Part shown: positions 1 to 5,912 of the stretch, piece by piece | Numbering within the stretch: position 1 is the stretch's first letter | How the letters are laid out: every line of letters starts with the position of its first letter | NCBI GenBank assembly: GCA_016194625.1 | Contig: JACQBB010000117.1 | Span: 1-8,370 of the forward strand | DNA: 8,370 nt | DNA from: Elusimicrobiota bacterium | GTDB taxonomy: Bacteria; Elusimicrobiota; Elusimicrobia; UBA1565; UBA9628 | Direction of reading: 5' to 3' | The notes under the pieces: generated by a model | Seen by the model: only the letters and a program-made list of their open reading frames with translations | What the model was told of the DNA's origin: nothing | Databases searched by the model: none | Position numbers and translations under genes: made by a program

Positions 1-587
1 AGAGCGCGCCGGCGAGCCTGCTCTTCGCCGAGGCCTGCACGCTCCACCTGAAGCCCGGCGACGCGGGCGACGAGCAGGTGGTCATGAACTCCCTGTTCGC
101 CGACGGCGCCGCGCGCGTGGACGTCTCCGCGCGTCCCGCTCCGGGCGCGCTCGCCCTGCTCGACAGCGACGAGGCGATCCTGCCGGACAGCGCGGGGGAC
201 ATGACCTGGAGCGTCGCCGATTCGGCTTTTTCGATGACGCTCGGCCGCGCGGTGCCCGAGCGCTTGCGCGCGGCGGCGCCCGGCTTGGTGGACGACTTCC
301 TGGCGCGCTCGGGCCTGACGCGCGCGGAGGTCGGCCGCTTCGCCGTGCATCCCGGCGGCCCCCGGATCATCGACGACGCCGTCGAAGCGCTCGGCCTCTC
401 TCCCGAGCAGGTCCGCCACAGCCGCGCGGTCCTGCGCGAGCGCGGCAACATGTCGTCGAGCACCTTGCCGCACATCTGGAGCCGCATGAAGGAAGACCCC
501 GGCGTCCGCGCCGGCGAGCTCATCGTGTCGCTCGCGTTCGGCCCCGGCCTGACCTTCGCGGTGAACCTGCTGCGCAAGGAGTCCTGA
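1..587 (+). CDS. Type III polyketide synthase (chalcone/stilbene synthase family), 3' part
   Basis: The gene enters from the left edge; complete codons begin at base 3 and the TGA stop is at 585-587, leaving about 194 C-terminal residues. Type III PKSs are soluble homodimeric thiolase-fold enzymes that condense an acyl-CoA starter with malonyl-CoA units and cyclise the chain to resorcinols, pyrones or chalcones. Visible family marks, in order: EACTLHL near the edge, the SLFADGAAR strand, the catalytic His in AVHPGGPRIID (codon 348-350), the catalytic Asn in RGNMSSST (codon 447-449), and the closing loop AFGPGLT. The catalytic Cys lies upstream, outside the window. The internal ATG at 78 is not a start, because family homology continues before it. 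The methyltransferase gene starts four bases after the stop, so the two are probably co-transcribed. A bacterial alkylresorcinol or alkylpyrone synthase is likely, but substrate and product cannot be read from this fragment. The family is certain enough to exclude plain FabH, which lacks this His/Asn context. Confidence 0.92.
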   Translation, partial: SAPASLLFAEACTLHLKPGDAGDEQVVMNSLFADGAARVDVSARPAPGALALLDSDEAILPDSAGDMTWSVADSAFSMTLGRAVPERLRAAAPGLVDDFLARSGLTRAEVGRFAVHPGGPRIIDDAVEALGLSPEQVRHSRAVLRERGNMSSSTLPHIWSRMKEDPGVRAGELIVSLAFGPGLTFAVNLLRKES

Positions 588-591
588 GGCG

Positions 592-1620
592 ATGCTGACC
601 GCGGTCGCCGTCGCGGCGGTCTCGCTCCAGGCGCTGGCGATGGCCGCCGACGAGTTCGTCTTCCACCGCGGGCGGCGCCTCGGCGCCTTCGAGAGCTGGG
701 GGCACGTCGCGGACAGCCTGGTCTATCTGCTCCCGCTGGCGGTCGCGGCGGCGGCTCCGCCCGGTCCCTTCTGGCGGGGCGCGTTCGTCGCCTCCGCCGC
801 GCTGTCCTGCGCTCTCATCACGAAGGACGAGTGGATCCACGCCGCCGAGTGCCCGCCGGCCGAGCATTGGCTCCACTCGGCCCTGTTCGTGCTCCACCCG
901 TGCGTGCTGCTCCCCGTCGGGCTCCTGTGGGTCCGCGGGGAGGCGGCGCCGCTGCGCGCCCTGCTCCCTCTCGCCGTGGCGGTTTTCGCGGCCCATCAGG
1001 CCGTCTACTGGCTCGTCCTCGGCCATCGCCGCCCCGACGAGCCCGCGCGCGTCAACAACGCGTTCTACGGCGAGCTCGGCGCCCTCTGGCACGAGGGCGA
1101 CGGCCACGCGATCGCCCTGCTGCGCGCGGAGACGCGCGAGCGGCTGGCCTACCTCCGCGAGAGCTTCGCCCGGGAGGGCGTCCGCGCGGGCGCGCGCGTG
1201 CTCGACGTCGGCTGCGGCGGGGGGCTCGTGTCGAACGCGCTGGCCGCGGAGGGATACCGGGTGAAGGGCGTGGACGCCGCGGAGGGCGCGCTCGCCTCGG
1301 CGCGCGCGCGCGTCCCCGCCGGGGCGGAGGCCGTCTACGCGGCGGCGGACGCGTACGCCTTGCCCGAGCCGGACGGAGCCTTCGACGCCGTCCTCCTGCT
1401 CGACGTGCTCGAGCATTTCGAGGAGCCCGCGCGCGCCGTGGCCGAGGCCGCGCGCGTCCTGCGTCCCGGCGGCCTGCTCGTCATCCGGCCCCGCGTCTTC
1501 CATCTCCCGTTCTGGGCCTCGCTGCTCAGGCGGCGCGTGCATCCGGATTTCGCGTTCACGCGCTCCTCGTCCTTGGCCGCGGGCTACCTGGCCTGCTTCG
1601 CCAAGCGCGCGAGTTGCTAG
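592..1620 (+). CDS. Membrane-anchored class I SAM methyltransferase: polytopic N-terminal domain fused to UbiG-like domain
   Basis: 342 residues; ATG with an AAGGAG Shine-Dalgarno at 576-581. Residues 1-145 are hydrophobic, with about four to five membrane segments (roughly 3-19, 41-57, 62-77, 94-113, 120-143), and carry charged motifs: DEFVFHR (20-26), GH (37-38), TKDEWIH (77-83), EHWLHSALFVLHP (91-103). Residues 155-190 (VNNAFYGELGALWHEGDGH, then LRAETRERLAYL) resemble the entry helix of UbiG/Coq3 O-methyltransferases. The Rossmann domain follows: motif I DVGCGGG (205-211), acidic GVDA (226-229), DVLEHFEEP (271-279), LRPGGLLV (290-297), and a final strand GYLACFAKR. The part after motif III is short for a UbiG-type enzyme. 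Given the adjacent type III PKS, the likely role is methylation of a phenolic or pyrone lipid at the membrane; this is inference from context. The membrane domain's function is unknown to me. The methyltransferase assignment is secure; the substrate is not. Confidence 0.85.
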   Translation: MLTAVAVAAVSLQALAMAADEFVFHRGRRLGAFESWGHVADSLVYLLPLAVAAAAPPGPFWRGAFVASAALSCALITKDEWIHAAECPPAEHWLHSALFVLHPCVLLPVGLLWVRGEAAPLRALLPLAVAVFAAHQAVYWLVLGHRRPDEPARVNNAFYGELGALWHEGDGHAIALLRAETRERLAYLRESFAREGVRAGARVLDVGCGGGLVSNALAAEGYRVKGVDAAEGALASARARVPAGAEAVYAAADAYALPEPDGAFDAVLLLDVLEHFEEPARAVAEAARVLRPGGLLVIRPRVFHLPFWASLLRRRVHPDFAFTRSSSLAAGYLACFAKRASC

Positions 1621-1623
1621 AAT
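1615..1623 (+). promoter_or_regulatory. Candidate extended -10 promoter element for rsmE
   Basis: TGCTAGAAT reads as an extended -10 element (TG, one base, then TAGAAT, five of six to TATAAT) and is conspicuously A+T-rich for its surroundings. It overlaps the stop codon of the methyltransferase gene and ends six bases before the rsmE ATG. A transcript starting the usual six to eight bases downstream would begin at or within about two bases of the start codon. No convincing -35 box is seen at 16-18 bases upstream, which extended -10 promoters can tolerate. Prediction only. Confidence 0.4.
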
Positions 1624-1629
1624 CCCGGC

Positions 1630-2403
1630 ATGCCCCAGTTCTTCGTCGCTCCCGAGGACATCCAGAAGAAGGCGTTCCGGCTGACCGGACCCGAGGCGTT
1701 CCACGTGGTCAAGGTCCTGCGCTACGCGCCCGGCCAGTCGCTGGCGCTGTTCGACGGCCAAGGCGGGCGCTTCGAGGGCGTCATCGAGCGCCTGGAAGCC
1801 GACGGCTCGGTCAGCGGCAAGCTGACGGCCACGCTGAAGGCCGACGACGCGCGCAAGCCGGTGAAGGTCCATCTCTATCTCGGCCTGCTGAAGGCCAGCC
1901 ACTGGGACTACGCGCTCGAGAAGGCGACCGAGCTGGGGGCGGCCTCGATCGTGCCGGTGCTGACGCCGCGCACCGTGGTGCTGCTGCACGAGGCGCAGCG
2001 CGCGCAGTCCAAGGCCGACCGCTGGGCGCGCGTGGTGATGGCCGCGGCCAAGCAGTGCGGCCGCGCCGAGCTGCCGCCGGTGCGCGAGCCCGTCCAGTTC
2101 CGCGACGCGGTCCGCGCCGCCGGCGGCAAGGGCCTGATCCTGGTCGCGTGGGAGGGGATGAAGGGCTCGGTCGCGGCCGAGAACCTGCGCCTGGCCCTGC
2201 GCGAGGCCGACCAGGGGCGCGGCGCCGAGTCGCTGGACGTCCACCTGTTCATCGGGCCCGAGGGCGGCTTCTCCAACGAGGAGATCGAGCTGGCCGAGGC
2301 GGGCGGCGCCGTCGTGTTCGGCATGGGCCCGCGCGTCCTGCGCGCCGAGACCGCGGCCGCCGCGGCCCTGACCCTCGTCCAGTACGAGTTCGGCAGCCTA
2401 TGA
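1630..2403 (+). CDS. rsmE: 16S rRNA (uracil(1498)-N(3))-methyltransferase RsmE
   Basis: 257 residues, a typical length for RsmE. The enzyme is a SPOUT-class (knotted) SAM-dependent methyltransferase, active as a dimer, that methylates N3 of U1498 in helix 44 of 16S rRNA in the assembled 30S subunit. An N-terminal PUA-like RNA-binding part spans about residues 1-70 (PQFFVAPEDI, then HVVKVLR). The catalytic part contains KASHWDYALEKATELGA, AAAKQCGRAELP, the SAM-binding loop IGPEGGFSNEEIELAE (G209-P-E-G-G213) and the knot end LGMGPRVLRAET-type segment (here FGMGPRVLRAETAAAAAL, L237-R-A-E-T). The ATG at 1630 fits the conserved N-terminus. There is no Shine-Dalgarno sequence before it, and a -10-like element lies six bases upstream. 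The stop overlaps the next start (ATGA at 2400-2403), so rsmE appears to be the first gene of a coupled operon. Confidence 0.96.
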   Translation: MPQFFVAPEDIQKKAFRLTGPEAFHVVKVLRYAPGQSLALFDGQGGRFEGVIERLEADGSVSGKLTATLKADDARKPVKVHLYLGLLKASHWDYALEKATELGAASIVPVLTPRTVVLLHEAQRAQSKADRWARVVMAAAKQCGRAELPPVREPVQFRDAVRAAGGKGLILVAWEGMKGSVAAENLRLALREADQGRGAESLDVHLFIGPEGGFSNEEIELAEAGGAVVFGMGPRVLRAETAAAAALTLVQYEFGSL

Positions 2404-2882
2404 GCGCCCCGGCCCTGTCCCCGAAGACCAGCCGGACGCTGTGCCTGATCGGCGGCGCGATGGGCCTGGGCGTCGCGGCGCTCGCCGCGGTGATCGCGGT
2501 GCTGCACCTGCGCTGCGCGCGGACGCCGACGCCCGACGAGGTGCGGCTGATCAACCTGATGACCGGGGCGGCGATGGTCGCGGCCCTGCTCGCGATCGTC
2601 GCCTCCGAGGTCGTGTGGAAGGCTCAGCTGAAGGGCGCGGACGCCGCGAACGCCGACGCGCGCGTCACGACCGCCTTCATCGTCCGCACCGCCCTGCGCG
2701 AGGGCTCGGCGATGTTCGGCTTGGTCGTGGGCCTGCTCGCCGCGCTGAACGGCACGCTCGGCGTGTATCCGGCGTACTGGGTCGCGCTGGCGCCGGCCGC
2801 GCTGTTCCTGGGCTACCTGGCCATGCACTGGCCGAGCCCGGAGAACCTGCAGGCCGAGCTGGACGCCGCCCTTCCGCGGTGA
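2400..2882 (+). CDS. Four-helix integral membrane protein of unknown function
   Basis: 160 residues. The ATG overlaps the rsmE stop in an ATGA arrangement, which supports this start and translational coupling. Four hydrophobic segments are visible at about 14-35, 50-72, 103-121 and 124-144, with a hydrophilic loop at 74-101 rich in Ala/Asp/Lys; there is no signal peptide and no catalytic motif. The start of the third helix, with R96, E101, G102 and FGLVVGLL (106-113), resembles the second helix of ATP synthase subunit c, and RLINLMTGAAMVAALLA gives a second small-residue-rich helix. No H+-ATPase genes lie nearby, so the resemblance may only reflect helix packing. I do not recognise a named family. 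Its place between two RNA-modification genes gives no functional hint. That it is a real gene is supported by its clean overlaps with both neighbours. Confidence 0.8.
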   Translation: MSAPALSPKTSRTLCLIGGAMGLGVAALAAVIAVLHLRCARTPTPDEVRLINLMTGAAMVAALLAIVASEVVWKAQLKGADAANADARVTTAFIVRTALREGSAMFGLVVGLLAALNGTLGVYPAYWVALAPAALFLGYLAMHWPSPENLQAELDAALPR

Positions 2883-4126
2883 CGCCGCCGCGGAAGGTCT
2901 GGGTCAAGTCGTTCGGCTGCCGCGTCAACCAGGCGGAGGGCGACGCGCTGACCGGCGCCTTCCTCGCCGGCGGCGCGACGGGCGCCGAGGGCTTCGAGGA
3001 CGCCGACCTGTGCGTGGTGAACACCTGCACCGTCACCGGCGAGGCCGACCGCGAGGCGCTGGCGCTCCTGCGCCGCGTGACCCGCCGCAACCCGGCCGCG
3101 CGCCTCGTCGTCACCGGCTGCCTGGCGACGCGCGACCCGGAGCGCGTGCGCGACGCCGCTCCGGCGGCGCTGATCGTCGGCGGCGCCGACAAGGCGTCCA
3201 TCCCCGCGGCGTTCGGCTGCGCGCCCCTGCCGCCCGAGGCCGCGTGGACGCCGGCCGGCGGCCGCGCCCGCGCCTTCTTGAAGGTGCAGGACGGCTGCAA
3301 CATGGACTGCGCCTACTGCACGATCCCGGCGATACGGCCGACCTTGTCGTCGGTGCCGCTGCCGGAGCTGCTCGCCCGCGCGCGCGCCGCCGTGGACGCG
3401 GGCGTGCCGGAGCTGGTGCTGTGCGGCATCCGGCTGGGCCGCTACCTGTGGCGCGAGCCCGGCGAGCCGCGCGTGGACCTGGGCGGGCTGGTCGCGCGCC
3501 TGCTCGAGCTCCCCGGCGATTTCCGCGTGCGCCTGTCGTCGCTGGAGGTCACCGACGCGACCGACCGCCTGTTCGCGCTGATGGCCGCGTCGGGCGGACG
3601 CCTGTGCCCGCACCTGCACCTGCCCCTGCAGTCGGGCTGCGACGCCGTGCTCCGGCGCATGCGCCGCTGGTACTCGGCCGACCTGTACCGCCGCCGCGTC
3701 GACGCGTATCGCGCGGCCGTGCCCGGCGGCGCGCTGTTCGCCGACGTCATCTCCGGCTTCGCCGGCGAGACCGAGGCCGAGCACGCCGAGTCGCTGCGCT
3801 TCGCCGAGGCGCTCGCCTTCGACGGCCTCCACCCGTTCCGCTATTCGCCGCGCCCCGGCACCGCCGCCGCGTCGGCGAAGGCCCCGCCCGCCGGCGTCGT
3901 CGCGGCGCGCGCGGCCGACTGGCGCGCTCTCGACGCCGCAAGGCGCGCCGCGCACGCCCGCCGCGCCGTCGGGACGACGCGCACGCTGGCGCCGGCTCTC
4001 GACGGTCGCGAGGGCGTGAGCGAGGACTTCCTGACCGTCGCCGTCGGGGCGCCGCTCGGCCGCGGCCTGACGCGCGTGCGCGTGACCGCCGCCGACGGCG
4101 CGCGCCTCGCCGGGGCGGCCGCCTAG
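2879..4126 (+). CDS. mtaB: tRNA (t6A37) methylthiotransferase MtaB-like radical SAM enzyme
   Basis: 415 residues from GTG 2879, which overlaps the preceding stop as GTGA; no ATG fits the conserved N-terminus, so coupled GTG initiation is the best choice. The family inserts a methylthio group at C2 of N6-threonylcarbamoyladenosine-37 in tRNA, using two [4Fe-4S] clusters. The N-terminal domain supplies Cys14 (KSFGCRVNQAEGD), Cys50 (VNTCTVTGEADREA) and Cys81 (VTGCLATRDPERV). The radical-SAM core has Cys140, Cys144 and Cys147 (DGCNMDCAYCTIP). Further marks are VRLSSLEV, CPHLHLPLQSGCDAVLRRM, DVISGFAGETEAEH and HPFRYSPRPGTAAA. A short TRAM-like C-terminus follows (EGVSEDFLTVAV to the end). MtaB is favoured over MiaB or RimO by the GCRVNQ motif and the overall length. 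The segment after the radical-SAM cysteines (IPAIRPTLSSVP) departs from the usual RG-x-x-RS consensus. Likely in one operon with rsmE. Confidence 0.9.
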   Translation: MTPPRKVWVKSFGCRVNQAEGDALTGAFLAGGATGAEGFEDADLCVVNTCTVTGEADREALALLRRVTRRNPAARLVVTGCLATRDPERVRDAAPAALIVGGADKASIPAAFGCAPLPPEAAWTPAGGRARAFLKVQDGCNMDCAYCTIPAIRPTLSSVPLPELLARARAAVDAGVPELVLCGIRLGRYLWREPGEPRVDLGGLVARLLELPGDFRVRLSSLEVTDATDRLFALMAASGGRLCPHLHLPLQSGCDAVLRRMRRWYSADLYRRRVDAYRAAVPGGALFADVISGFAGETEAEHAESLRFAEALAFDGLHPFRYSPRPGTAAASAKAPPAGVVAARAADWRALDAARRAAHARRAVGTTRTLAPALDGREGVSEDFLTVAVGAPLGRGLTRVRVTAADGARLAGAAA

Positions 4127-4129
4127 CGG

Positions 4130-5455
4130 ATGCGCGTCCTGCGCGCCGCCGCCGTCCTCGCCGCCGCGCTCCTGGCCGTCGAGGGAGGCTGGCGCGCCTG
4201 CCGCTGGACCGCGGCGCGCCTGCGGCGCGACACGCCGCCGCGCTCCTTCGAACTGTACGCCGTCGGCGAGTCCACGATGGCGGGCGCGCCGTACCCGAAG
4301 CGCGCGGGGCCGGCGTTCCTGGTCAAGAAGATACTGGGCGGGACGGTGGACCGCCGGACCATCGCGGTGACCGTCGTCGCGCGCGCGGGGGAATCCGTCT
4401 TCCCGCAGGCGGCGGCGTTCGAGGACGCGGTCCGCGCGCGGCGGCGCGACGACCCCGGGGCCGTCCTCATCTACGCGGGCCACAACGACGCCGCCTACGA
4501 GGACGCGACGCCGGCGTTCGAGCGTTTCCGGGAGAGGTGGCTGTACCGCTCTCTCGTCGTCCGGGACCTGTCCTTCCTGTTGGAAGAGCGCGTCCCGGCC
4601 CTGCGCGCGCGCTCTCTGGGGACCTACGAGCATCACCTGCGGCGGATCGTCGAGACGGCGCTCGCGTCCGGACTCACGCCGGTGCTCACCGTGCCCGCGT
4701 CGAACCTGGCGGACGCGGACCCGTGGCTCGACGCCGACGGGGGCGCGTACCGGCGCTGGGAGGCGGGCCGGGCGCTGGCGCGGCGGGGGCGCTGGGCGGA
4801 GGCGGCGCCGCTGTTCCGCGCCGCGGCGGACGCGCGCGTGCCCGACAACTTCGGCCGCGCGACGAGCGCGCAGGCCGCGGTCATACGCCGGCTGGCGGCC
4901 GAGTACGGCGTCCCGCTGGTGGACGCCGACGCGCTGTTCGCCGCGGCCTCGCCCCACGGCGTCCCCGGCGACGAGCTGTTCGTGGACGGCCAGCACCCGG
5001 ACTTCCGCGGCTACGCGCTGCTGGCCGGCGCCTACGCCCGCGCGCTCGCCGAACGCGGCGGCGCGAAGGTGTACGAGCCGATGGCCTGGTCGCCGCGCCT
5101 GATGGACGACCTGGGCCTGACGAAGGAGGAGCAGGCGCTGGCGCTGGTCGAGGCCGGGCGCTGGTGGTTCAGCGTCGCGTCCCGCCATGCCCGTCCGGGC
5201 CTGCGCCTGGACGCCGCCGAGGCGCGCTTCCGCGCGGCCCTCGCCGCCGACCCGGCCTGCCGCTCGGCGCGGGTCGGCCTGGTCCTGACGGCCGCGGCGC
5301 GCCGGCCGGATTTCCTCGACCGGAACGTGGACTGGCTGGGGGCCCGGAAGCTTTTTTACGGGGGGCGTTACGACCTTTCGGCGGCCGATCGCTCCGACCT
5401 CGCCGACCGGGCTCGCGCGGCCGGGGTCCCGGAGGCCCTTCTCAAGGCCCTTTGA
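4130..5455 (+). CDS. Membrane-anchored SGNH/GDSL-family hydrolase with TPR-like segments
   Basis: 441 residues; ATG three bases after the mtaB stop, with no clear Shine-Dalgarno, so probably coupled. Residues 3-17 form a short hydrophobic N-terminal segment, a likely signal anchor or signal peptide, suggesting the enzyme faces the periplasm or outer surface. SGNH blocks are in order: block I VGESTMAG with nucleophile Ser48; block II Gly87 in ARAGES; block III YAGHNDA with Asn119; block V VDGQHPD with Asp286 and His289. The full Ser/Gly/Asn/His set is therefore present and the enzyme is predicted to be an active esterase or acyl hydrolase. Between blocks III and V, residues 208-236 look like a TPR helix pair (RRWEAGRALARRGRWAEAAP then LFRAA), and another TPR-like unit lies at about 360-388. 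TPR-containing SGNH proteins of this layout occur in several Gram-negative groups, but the substrate is unknown. It could act on envelope polysaccharide acetyl groups or lipids; nothing here decides that. Confidence 0.83.
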   Translation: MRVLRAAAVLAAALLAVEGGWRACRWTAARLRRDTPPRSFELYAVGESTMAGAPYPKRAGPAFLVKKILGGTVDRRTIAVTVVARAGESVFPQAAAFEDAVRARRRDDPGAVLIYAGHNDAAYEDATPAFERFRERWLYRSLVVRDLSFLLEERVPALRARSLGTYEHHLRRIVETALASGLTPVLTVPASNLADADPWLDADGGAYRRWEAGRALARRGRWAEAAPLFRAAADARVPDNFGRATSAQAAVIRRLAAEYGVPLVDADALFAAASPHGVPGDELFVDGQHPDFRGYALLAGAYARALAERGGAKVYEPMAWSPRLMDDLGLTKEEQALALVEAGRWWFSVASRHARPGLRLDAAEARFRAALAADPACRSARVGLVLTAAARRPDFLDRNVDWLGARKLFYGGRYDLSAADRSDLADRARAAGVPEALLKAL

Positions 5456-5469
5456 CCTATAGGCCGGGC

Positions 5470-5482
5470 GGGCCCAGGGCCC
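5470..5482 (+). terminator. Short G+C hairpin after the SGNH gene (weak terminator candidate)
   Basis: GGGCCCAGGGCCC can fold into a 5-bp G+C stem with a three-base loop, 14 bases after the stop of the hydrolase gene. Only two T residues follow, so it is a poor intrinsic terminator by the usual rule. It directly precedes the -35 box of the next promoter, so it may equally be an operator-like palindrome or chance in G+C-rich DNA. Confidence 0.2.
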
Positions 5483-5511
5483 TTGCCGGGGCGGGGCTAT
5501 AAGGATATAAT
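5483..5511 (+). promoter_or_regulatory. Sigma70-type promoter driving hinT-rpsU-dnaG-rpoD
   Basis: TTGCCG at 5483-5488 (four of six to TTGACA) and a perfect TATAAT at 5506-5511 are separated by exactly 17 bases. The -10 lies in the most A+T-rich patch of the gap (CTATAAGGATATAATCC), itself within the inverted repeat GGATATAATCC (5503-5513). Transcription would start near 5518, leaving a leader of only about 9 bases before the hinT ATG. It is the strongest promoter-like sequence in the window and sits where the macromolecular-synthesis operon needs one. Confidence 0.75.
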
Positions 5512-5526
5512 CCTCCCCGAGAGTTG

Positions 5527-5865
5527 ATGGCCGATTGTCTGTTCTGCCGCATCGTCCGACGCGAGATTCCCGCCCAGATCGTCCACGAGGACGAGCAAGC
5601 GCTGGTCTTCAAGGACGTCAATCCCCAGGCTCCGACGCACGTGCTCGTGGTCCCGAAGACGCACCTCGGGAGCCTCAGCGCGTCGACGGACGCCGACCTG
5701 TCTTTGTTGGGGCACCTGCAGAGGGTGGCGTGCCGCTTCGCCCAGCAGGCCGGGCTGTCGTCGTTCCGCCTGGTGACGAACAACGGCAAGGGCGCGGGCC
5801 AGTCGGTGGACCATCTGCACTATCATCTGCTCTCCGGCCGGGCCATGCAGTGGCCTCCGGGATGA
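5527..5865 (+). CDS. hinT: HIT-family purine nucleoside phosphoramidase (HinT-like)
   Basis: 112 residues, the usual HinT length. HinT hydrolyses AMP-lysine and other nucleoside phosphoramidates, including aminoacyl-adenylates released by tRNA synthetases; it is a cytosolic homodimer. Visible marks: the N-terminal CLFCRIVRREIPA with Cys4 and Cys7 (a zinc-type pair in many bacterial HIT proteins), VFKDVNPQAPTHVLVVPK, FRLVTNNGKGAGQSV, then the histidine triad HLHYHLL with His96, His98 (expected nucleophile) and His100, ending in GRAMQWPPG, the conserved C-terminus. ATG 5527 is preferred; a TTG at 5524 would add only one residue. No good Shine-Dalgarno is present and the predicted leader is about nine bases, so initiation may be near-leaderless. 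It is the first gene of the hinT-rpsU-dnaG-rpoD cluster, and rpsU begins 47 bases downstream. Confidence 0.94.
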   Translation: MADCLFCRIVRREIPAQIVHEDEQALVFKDVNPQAPTHVLVVPKTHLGSLSASTDADLSLLGHLQRVACRFAQQAGLSSFRLVTNNGKGAGQSVDHLHYHLLSGRAMQWPPG

Positions 5866-5894
5866 ACGGTTTCGAACTCAGTTCCGACGACGGA

Positions 5895-5904
5895 AAGGTG
5901 GTGA
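5895..5904 (+). promoter_or_regulatory. Extended Shine-Dalgarno of rpsU, flanked by a small hairpin
   Basis: AAGGTGGTGA matches the extended anti-Shine-Dalgarno complement AAGGAGGTGA at nine of ten positions, the longest such match seen in the window, with 11 bases from the core to the rpsU ATG. A 5-bp hairpin (TTCCG 5882-5886, loop ACGA, CGGAA 5891-5895) abuts its 5' end. S21 acts next to the anti-Shine-Dalgarno on the 30S platform, so feedback on this site is conceivable but unproven. Confidence 0.6.
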
Positions 5905-5912
5905 ATCACTGA

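Noticed and set aside
78..80. ATG 78 as the start of a short polyketide-synthase-like gene
   Set aside because: The same frame is open to the window edge and encodes conserved type III PKS residues before this ATG, so the gene is simply cut by the window.
520..5188. Long open frames on the - strand across the PKS, rsmE, mtaB and SGNH region, including stretches of several hundred codons
   Set aside because: They lie opposite well-supported genes, have low-complexity Arg/Ala/Gly/Pro composition and show no family motifs. Such frames are expected opposite G+C-rich genes.
5351..5357. CTTTTTT run as a terminator
   Set aside because: It lies inside the SGNH coding region (codons Lys-Leu-Phe-Tyr) and no stable stem directly precedes it.
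3010..5502. An 830-codon + strand open frame across mtaB and the SGNH gene
   Set aside because: Its translation is Arg/Gly/Pro-rich noise, and the two genes in the correct frame have intact catalytic motifs.
5524..5526. TTG 5524 as the hinT start
   Set aside because: ATG follows immediately and gives the normal HIT N-terminus; TTG would add one residue without a better ribosome-binding site.
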